9,772 bases of DNA from JAKAQB01 sp027320105 (GTDB taxonomy: Bacteria > Actinomycetota > Acidimicrobiia > Acidimicrobiales > Palsa-688). This document shows positions 5,957 through 9,772 of the stretch, one piece after another (positions within the stretch are counted from its first letter, which is position 1; every line of letters begins with the position of its first letter). Where the stretch lies: positions 1-9,772 of the forward strand of contig DAHVMA010000046.1 of NCBI GenBank assembly GCA_027320105.1. Direction: 5' to 3'. Position numbers and translations under genes: made by a program. The notes under the pieces were generated by a model that was not told the origin of the DNA, did no database searches, and saw only the letters and a program-made list of their open reading frames with translations.

Positions 5957-7530
5957 CCGTTGCCGCTGGACGCTTGGCGGCTCTCCTCGGCGAAGGCGTG
6001 GCCGGCGCGTTCTGCGCTTCTCGCACGGCCAGCGCCGACAGCCTGAGCATCGAGGTGCGGGGGGTGGGTCCGCTGCAGCTCCCCGTCCCCCGGGCGCAGG
6101 CGAGGCACCTTGCCGGCCTCGGCCGTCCGGCCCGCTACGGCCGGGGCACGCAGACGCTCGTCGATCGGGCTATCCGTGACACATGGGAGATCCCGAAGAG
6201 CAGGGTCCGCATCGACAAGCGGAGCTGGGACCTCACCGCCGGGCCGCTGCTCGAGCGCCTCCGCCGCGATCTCGGATTGCCCGATGGCGCGCGGCTGGTG
6301 GCGCAGCTGCACTCGGCGCTCGTGTACGCCCCGGGCCAGTTCTTCCTCCGGCACCAGGACTCCGAGAAGGATGACGACATGGTCGGGTCGCTCGTCGTCA
6401 CCCTGCCGGGCGCCTACAGCGGCGGCGTCCTCGAGGTCGAGCACCGCGGCCGGACCGTCAAGTACCGCGGGTCGAGGACGCGGGTGTCCTTCGTGGCCTT
6501 CTACGCCGACTGCCGTCACCACATCACCCCGGTGCGATCCGGCCACCGCGTCGTGTTGACCTTCAACCTCCTGCTCCGCGGTGTGCCGGTTGAGATGGAC
6601 GCCGACCCGTCGCGCGTCGACGAGCTGGCGGGGCAGATCGGGGAGCATCTCTCGGACGCGGTGGATCCCAGGCGGCTCGTGTTCCTGCTGGACCACGAGT
6701 ACACCCGGCGGGGGATGGCCTGGTCCCGGCTGAAGGGCGACGACGCCCGCCGGGTGACGGCGCTGCGGCAGGCCGCCGAACGTGCAGGGTGCGAGTGCAC
6801 CCTGGCGCTCACCGACGTGCACGAGACGTGGAGCGCCTACGGGCCAGACGACGAGGGGTACGGGTGGGGCGGCCGGTGGGGGGCGCGCTCCTGGGACGAG
6901 GACGACGAGGAGGACGGCGACTACGACGACTACGACGACGCAGCCGGCAACAGCGACGTGGACGAGGACGACTACCAGCTCGAGGAGTTGATCGAAGCCG
7001 AGGTCGTGCTCGACAGCTGGGTCGACCCGGGAAGCGGCTCGAGCCGGGCGATCGGCCTGGCGGTCCCCGGCGAGGAGGTGTGTGCCGCGACGCCGTCGGG
7101 TGAGCTCCATCCCTACTCCTCGGAGTACGAGGGCTACATGGGCAACTGGGGCAACACGCTCGACCGCTGGGACCACCGCGGCGCGGTCGTGGTCTGGCCC
7201 AGGCGACTGTCCTTCGCCGTGCGAGCGGAGGCGTCACCAGCGTGGGCGCTCGGCGAGCTTGCGGCCCTGGCGAGGAGCGGTGACCGGGACAGGGCCCGGC
7301 AGCAAGCGGCCAGCCTCGCGCCGTTCTGGGACGGCGCGGCCGGCCAGGTGGACGATCGGCGGTTCTTCGCCAAGGCACTCCGCGTCGCGGCCGCCCTCGA
7401 AGATCCCGCCACCGCCGGCATGCTCGTGGAGCCGTTTGGCCTCCGGCAGCTCTCCGTGATCCATGCTGGCGGTGCACTGCGCCGCCAGCCTCCGAGCGGA
7501 GCTCCAGAGCGCTCCTCGGGCGCCGGGTGA
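5953..7530 (+). CDS. 2OG-Fe(II) oxygenase family protein, main part (C-terminus lost to a frame change)
   Basis: The product (525 residues from ATG 5953) belongs to a large family of 2-oxoglutarate/Fe(II) dioxygenases related to prolyl 4-hydroxylases. The N-terminal part has the family blocks ARYGRGTQTLVD and RDTWEIPKSRV. The double-stranded beta-helix follows: H134-x-D136 in RHQDSEKDDDM, distal iron ligand H189 in YADCRHHITPV, and R199 as the likely 2-oxoglutarate-binding Arg. An acidic, Asp/Glu/Tyr-rich low-complexity stretch is at about 315-345. A later conserved block is YEGYMGNWGNTLDRWDHR, then PFW. The upstream GTG at 5848 adds 35 Pro/Gly-rich residues unlike the family, so ATG 5953 is preferred. 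The last ~25 residues do not look like the family, while the expected C-terminal domain occurs in the +1 frame at 7463-7852. Substrate is unknown. The gene is likely a broken or decaying copy unless the shift is a sequence error or programmed. Confidence 0.85.
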   Translation: MTVAAGRLAALLGEGVAGAFCASRTASADSLSIEVRGVGPLQLPVPRAQARHLAGLGRPARYGRGTQTLVDRAIRDTWEIPKSRVRIDKRSWDLTAGPLLERLRRDLGLPDGARLVAQLHSALVYAPGQFFLRHQDSEKDDDMVGSLVVTLPGAYSGGVLEVEHRGRTVKYRGSRTRVSFVAFYADCRHHITPVRSGHRVVLTFNLLLRGVPVEMDADPSRVDELAGQIGEHLSDAVDPRRLVFLLDHEYTRRGMAWSRLKGDDARRVTALRQAAERAGCECTLALTDVHETWSAYGPDDEGYGWGGRWGARSWDEDDEEDGDYDDYDDAAGNSDVDEDDYQLEELIEAEVVLDSWVDPGSGSSRAIGLAVPGEEVCAATPSGELHPYSSEYEGYMGNWGNTLDRWDHRGAVVVWPRRLSFAVRAEASPAWALGELAALARSGDRDRARQQAASLAPFWDGAAGQVDDRRFFAKALRVAAALEDPATAGMLVEPFGLRQLSVIHAGGALRRQPPSGAPERSSGAG

Positions 7531-7852
7531 CTGGTCGGTGTCCCTGCCACCCGGCGGATGCGGCTGCGAGCTGTGCGTCGCGCTGCGCCGCTTTCTGGCC
7601 GACGCCTCCCGGCGTGTCCTCGAGTGGCCGCTCGCCGAGGACCGCCGCAGGCATGTGCACTCGAGGATCGGTCTCGCCGAGCTGCCGGTCACCCATCAGA
7701 CGAGGAGGAAAGGTCGCCCCTACACCCTGGTCCTCTCCAAGACAGACGAGCTGTTCTCCCGCGAGGACGAGGCTCGACGCCAGACGGCCTCCGACCTGGC
7801 GTGGATCGAGGGGAACCAGGAGAAGCCTCGGCAGGCGGGCGCGCGCGGGTAA
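7463..7852 (+). CDS. Cys-rich C-terminal domain of the oxygenase, in a shifted frame
   Basis: This 129-residue frame overlaps the upstream ORF by 68 nt in the +1 frame. It begins six bases after an in-frame TGA (7457-7459), and no Shine-Dalgarno is seen. It has a CxCxxC cluster (C33, C35, C38 in GGCGCELC), then EWPLAEDRRRHVHSRI, THQTRRKGRPYTLVLSK and a final SDLAWIE. I recognise these as the usual C-terminal end of the same 2OG-Fe(II) oxygenase family, so this is best read as the detached tail of the preceding gene, not an independent gene. The three cysteines could bind metal; that is inference. Homologues I recall carry more sequence between the PFW block and this domain, so an internal deletion may accompany the frame change. 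Confidence 0.75.
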   Translation: MLAVHCAASLRAELQSAPRAPGDWSVSLPPGGCGCELCVALRRFLADASRRVLEWPLAEDRRRHVHSRIGLAELPVTHQTRRKGRPYTLVLSKTDELFSREDEARRQTASDLAWIEGNQEKPRQAGARG

Positions 7853-7854
7853 CT

Positions 7855-7893
7855 CCCCCCTCCCCTCCGCCGGCGACCCCCGCCCCCCCGCCG
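7855..7893 (+). other. C-rich tract after the oxygenase fragment
   Basis: Directly after the TAA at 7850-7852 there are runs of 6, 4, 5 and 7 C with few A/T. The minus strand has matching G runs that fit a loose G-quadruplex pattern. In RNA such a C-rich, unstructured stretch after a stop codon could serve Rho loading. Neither role is shown by sequence alone. Confidence 0.4.
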
Positions 7894-7900
7894 GCAGCCG

Positions 7901-7969
7901 AGGTCGGTGCACTCGCTGCAGGTCGGTGCACAGCGTTGAGGAAAGCTGACCTGAATCCCCCGACCTCCG
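7901..7969. repeat. ~69-bp direct repeat, copy 1 (left of toxin-antitoxin)
   Basis: This copy and the one at 8641-8708 match at about 61 of 69 aligned positions, with one single-base gap. The unit starts with AGGTCGG (7901-7907) and ends near CCGACCT (7960-7966), a 7-bp inverted pair (8 bp here with flanking G/C). Inside, AGGTCGGTGCA is repeated (7901-7911 and 7920-7930), and CGCTG/CAGCG can form a short hairpin. Both copies are preceded by a C-rich GCCGGC tract. It contains no transposase and resembles a small non-coding dispersed element or cassette boundary. Confidence 0.9.
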
Positions 7970-8009
7970 CGACGGCATCTGTGGCCCCATCGTCGCCCAA
8001 GCCCTAGCT

Positions 8010-8037
8010 GCATCACGATTCGCTATGCTTGACGCAT
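8010..8037 (+). promoter_or_regulatory. leaderless promoter and candidate operator of the TA operon
   Basis: TATGCT (8024-8029) fits TAnnnT and is followed by six bases, then the antitoxin ATG (8036), with no Shine-Dalgarno: a leaderless start. GCAT/ATGC half-sites sit at 8010-8013, 8025-8028 and 8034-8037, so ATGC-N5-GCAT brackets the start site. RHH antitoxins usually repress their own operon by binding short inverted or direct repeats over the promoter, so these are candidate binding sites. Confidence 0.5.
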
Positions 8038-8284
8038 GCCGCAACTTGTCACGCGCGTTGATGATCGCCTGATCGCCGATGTCGATGAGCTGGTCGAGGC
8101 CGGGATCGTGACCAGCCGCTCGGACGCTGTCCGGGTCGGCCTCGAAGCACTCGTCGAGCAGCACCGCCGGCACAAGACGGGACGAGCCATCGTGGACGCC
8201 TACCGGGAGCGGCCCCAGACGGCCGATGAGGTGGCCGGACTCGAGGAAGCGACACGTGCCCTGATCGCAGGCGAGCCGTGGTAG
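8036..8284 (+). CDS. ribbon-helix-helix antitoxin (MazE-type partner)
   Basis: This is the 82-residue antitoxin of a type II toxin-antitoxin pair; it binds and blocks the toxin and probably represses the operon. Residues 1-45 fit a ribbon-helix-helix fold: the strand PQLVTRVDDRLI, then helices with the loop TSRSDAVRVGLEALVEQ. The C-terminal half (AYRERPQTADEV...EPW) resembles the toxin-binding tail of actinobacterial RHH antitoxins paired with MazF-like toxins. Its stop overlaps the toxin start by 7 nt (GTGGTAG). Several codons end in A/T, a little unlike the neighbouring core genes. Exact antitoxin subfamily is uncertain. Confidence 0.85.
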   Translation: MPQLVTRVDDRLIADVDELVEAGIVTSRSDAVRVGLEALVEQHRRHKTGRAIVDAYRERPQTADEVAGLEEATRALIAGEPW

Positions 8285-8592
8285 CTCCGCCGGCGCAGGG
8301 GGAGATCTGGTGGGCCGAGGCAGAGGACAAGCGACGCCCGGTCCTGGTCGTCACCCGGAGCGAGGCGGTTGCCGTGCTCAGCGGGATCGTCGTTGCCCCA
8401 GTGACCAGGACCGTCCGCAATATCCCTACGGAGGTTGCGCTCGGCGAAGGGGAGGGTCTCGGAGTCGAGTGCGCGGCCTCGTTCGACAACCTCCAGCGGG
8501 TCAGGCGCTCGGCACTGGTCGAGCGGATTGGACAGCTGGGACCTCGACACGGCGAGATCTGCGACTCGCTGCGCGCCCTGGCTGACTGCTGA
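8278..8592 (+). CDS. MazF/PemK-family toxin (endoribonuclease)
   Basis: This is the 104-residue toxin of the pair. Family members cut RNA at short sequences and halt growth when the antitoxin is lost. The N-terminal QGEIWWAEAEDKRRPVLVV and the middle VAPVTRTVRNIPTEV are typical. R20 and T43 align with the catalytic Arg and Thr of characterised MazF proteins (R25 and T48 in B. subtilis), and SFDNLQRVRRSALVERIG is the usual later strand-helix. It starts at GTG 8278, inside the antitoxin end, so it is translationally coupled. The protein looks intact. The target sequence cannot be predicted. Confidence 0.9.
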   Translation: MVAPPAQGEIWWAEAEDKRRPVLVVTRSEAVAVLSGIVVAPVTRTVRNIPTEVALGEGEGLGVECAASFDNLQRVRRSALVERIGQLGPRHGEICDSLRALADC

Positions 8593-8607
8593 GGCGGTCG
8601 CCGCCCC

Positions 8608-8636
8608 CGCCGGCCCCCCGCCGGCCCCCCGCCGGC
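8608..8636. repeat. 11-bp GC tandem repeat
   Basis: CGCCGGCCCCC occurs twice exactly (8608-8618, 8619-8629), followed by a 7-base partial copy. It lies just after the toxin stop and just before repeat copy 2, and resembles the GCCGGC-rich tract that precedes copy 1. It may be slippage-prone. Confidence 0.85.
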
Positions 8637-8640
8637 GGCC

Positions 8641-8708
8641 AGGTCGGTGCACTCGCTGCAGGTCGGCGCACAGCGGCACGGAAGGCCGCCTGAATCCCCC
8701 GACCTCCG
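8641..8708. repeat. ~69-bp direct repeat, copy 2 (right of toxin-antitoxin)
   Basis: This is the second copy of the element at 7901-7969, in the same orientation and 740 bp away. Its first 26 bases are identical to copy 1 and the last 19 or so (CCTGAATCCCCCGACCTCCG) also match. Differences cluster in the middle. AGGTCGG (8641-8647) and CCGACCT (8699-8705) form inverted ends, as in copy 1. The two copies bracket the antitoxin and toxin genes exactly. Confidence 0.9.
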
Positions 8709-8714
8709 ACGAGT

Positions 8715-8770
8715 GCCCCCCGGCTCGCCGCCCCGCCCCCCCTCGCCGCCCCGCCGCCCCCGCCCCGGGC
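8715..8770 (+). other. C-rich tract upstream of dapA
   Basis: This is a run of C tracts of 4 to 7 separated by G or short G/T stretches, with almost no A. The opposite strand carries at least five G runs with short loops, fitting a G-quadruplex pattern. It lies between repeat copy 2 and the dapA promoter. No gene is supported here. Confidence 0.45.
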
Positions 8771-8787
8771 CGCCGGCGCCACCTCGG

Positions 8788-8793
8788 TAGGCT
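8788..8793 (+). promoter_or_regulatory. -10 box ahead of dapA
   Basis: TAGGCT fits TAnnnT and is six bases from ATG 8800, the same spacing as at arfB and the antitoxin. That ATG opens a 9-codon ORF ending on the dapA start. No clear -35 is present. It implies dapA has its own promoter and does not depend on read-through from dapB. Confidence 0.5.
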
Positions 8794-8799
8794 CGCCCA

Positions 8800-8829
8800 A
8801 TGACGACTCGCCGGCAGATGCCCCGATGA
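8800..8829 (+). other. 9-codon leaderless mini-ORF coupled to dapA
   Basis: ATG 8800 encodes MTTRRQMPR and ends in a TGA (8827-8829) that overlaps the dapA ATG (8826-8828) as ATGA. dapA has no Shine-Dalgarno, so reinitiation after the mini-ORF is the simplest route to its translation. An alternative is that this is the displaced N-terminus of DapA after a 1-2 base indel. Role is inferred only from layout. Confidence 0.4.
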
Positions 8830-9772
8830 CCGTCGGGGGGCGCTTCGGCGCCGTGCTCACCGCTATGGCCACCCCCTTCGACGTCGAGGGCCGCCTGGAC
8901 GTCGCCGGTGCCGCCGAGCTGGCCCGCTGGCTGGTCTCGCAGGGCAACGATGGGCTGGTGGTGGCGGGGACGACGGGGGAGAGCCCGACGCTGTCCGACG
9001 AGGAGAAGGTGGCGCTCTGGCGTGCCGTTGCCACAGCGGTGGACGTGCCGGTCGTGGCTGGCACATCGACCTACGACACCGCCCACTCCGTCCGCCTGAC
9101 GGAGGCGGCCGTCGCCGCCGGCGCGGCTGGCATCCTCGCCGTCACTCCCTACTACAACCGCCCGTCGCAGGCCGGCATCGAGCAGCACTTCCGGGCGGTC
9201 GCCGCCGCCGCCGGCGGCCGGCCGGTGCTGGTCTACGACATCCCGGTGCGCACGGGCCGCCGGGTGGCGCCGGCGACCCTCGTGCGGCTGAGCCAGGAAG
9301 GGGTGATCGCCGGCGTGAAGGACGCCACGGGCGACCCTGCAGGAGCCGCCGCCCTGGTCGCCGAGGCGCCCCGGGGCTTCGAGCTGTACTCGGGCAACGA
9401 CGGTGACACCCTCGCCCTGCTCGCCGTGGGCGCCGTGGGCACCGTGTCGGTCGAGGCCCACTGGGCTACCCCCGAGGTGGCGGAGATGATCGCCGCCTTC
9501 GGCAAGGGTGACGTCTCGCACGCCCGGGCGGTCAATGCCCGTCTGATCCGATCGCACCGCTACCAGTCGAGCGAAGAGGCGCCCAACCCGGTGCCTACCA
9601 AGGCGATGCTGCGGGTGCTCGGGTTGCCCGGCGGGGCTTGCCGGCCGCCGATGGGTCCCGAGCCGGAAGGCCTGGCCGAGCAGGCCCGGGCAGTCCTCGC
9701 CGGCCTCGCCCGCCCCGCCGCTCCCAGCCCCGCCCCCGCCCCCCGCCCCCCCGCCGCTCCCGCCTCCGCCCC
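8826..9772 (+). CDS. dapA: 4-hydroxy-tetrahydrodipicolinate synthase (3' end outside window)
   Basis: DapA condenses pyruvate with aspartate semialdehyde, the committed step to diaminopimelate/lysine, just before DapB. The TIM-barrel motifs are all present: GTTGES (48-53), with T49/T50 in the proton relay; TPYYNRPSQ, with Y109/Y110; Y137 and R142 in VYDIPVRTG; and the Schiff-base lysine K165 in GVKDATGD. The C-terminal EEAPNPVPTKAMLRVLGL is also typical. There is no in-frame start upstream that fits the family. The open frame continues to the window end with about 25 Pro/Ala-rich residues beyond the usual ~290-residue length; the true stop is not visible. In mycobacteria dapA is followed by an RNase J gene, which may lie next. 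Confidence 0.96.
   Translation, partial: MTVGGRFGAVLTAMATPFDVEGRLDVAGAAELARWLVSQGNDGLVVAGTTGESPTLSDEEKVALWRAVATAVDVPVVAGTSTYDTAHSVRLTEAAVAAGAAGILAVTPYYNRPSQAGIEQHFRAVAAAAGGRPVLVYDIPVRTGRRVAPATLVRLSQEGVIAGVKDATGDPAGAAALVAEAPRGFELYSGNDGDTLALLAVGAVGTVSVEAHWATPEVAEMIAAFGKGDVSHARAVNARLIRSHRYQSSEEAPNPVPTKAMLRVLGLPGGACRPPMGPEPEGLAEQARAVLAGLARPAAPSPAPAPRPPAAPASA
9712..9772 (+). other. C-rich tract at the dapA 3' end
   Basis: C runs of 3 to 7 separated by single G or short G/A/T steps run to the edge of the window. The minus strand has G runs fitting a G-quadruplex pattern (about 9723-9752). If dapA is still open here, the tract encodes its Pro/Ala tail. It matches the C-rich tracts after 7852 and before dapA, so it may be a common gene-end feature of this genome. 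Confidence 0.45.

Noticed and set aside
5284..7176. 630-residue open frame antisense to dapB and the oxygenase
   Set aside because: It crosses two real genes on the other strand and has no recognisable domain; GC-driven open frame.
7901..8708. Integron attC sites around a TA cassette
   Set aside because: Copy 1 has GTTGAGG but it does not fit the GTTRRRY core site, copy 2 lacks it, and there is no matching RYYYAAC partner.
8049..9557. 502-residue minus-strand frame over the TA genes and dapA
   Set aside because: It overlaps three well-supported genes. Its CAPTCSECTDL peptide, also seen in a minus-strand frame at copy 1, is only the translation of the DNA repeat.

Overview
The window is very GC-rich, with dense C/G third-codon positions, and it uses actinobacterial-style promoters (TAnnnT -10 boxes, some set so close to the start codon that transcripts should be leaderless). 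The gene order rpsO–pnp–M16 peptidase–dapB–dapA is typical of Actinobacteria. Protein style suggests an actinobacterium, possibly Acidimicrobiia; this placement is inference and no rRNA is present to confirm it.

Left part (1-5752) is core. A 14-bp tandem repeat array abuts the 3' end of arfB, a ribosome-rescue hydrolase on the minus strand. arfB and rpsO diverge from what look like overlapping -10 boxes. rpsO has a structured leader and ends in a perfect 12-bp terminator hairpin. Then come pnp (polynucleotide phosphorylase), an M16 zinc peptidase and dapB; the last two overlap by ATGA. This joins ribosome assembly and rescue, RNA turnover, proteolysis and lysine/diaminopimelate synthesis.

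The middle part (5753-8799) looks like an accessory insert between dapB and dapA. It holds a large 2OG-Fe(II) oxygenase-family gene broken by a frame change, so its Cys-rich C-terminal domain lies in another frame. It also holds a RHH antitoxin/MazF-like toxin pair flanked by two direct copies of a ~69-bp repeat. C-rich tracts and short GC repeats fill the gaps.

The right part (8826-9772) is dapA, which runs off the window into a Pro/Ala-rich tail on a C-rich tract.

The most interesting patterns are: (1) two genes (the oxygenase and dapA) preceded by TAnnnT, 6-7 nt, then a 4- or 9-codon mini-ORF whose TGA overlaps the real ATG, suggesting leaderless mini-ORFs coupled to the main gene; (2) the repeat pair bracketing the toxin-antitoxin module, each copy with 7-bp inverted ends; (3) the frame-split oxygenase; (4) the 30-bp duplication that copies the last codons and stop of pnp. 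No database search or folding program was available; all homology calls are from recognised motifs.
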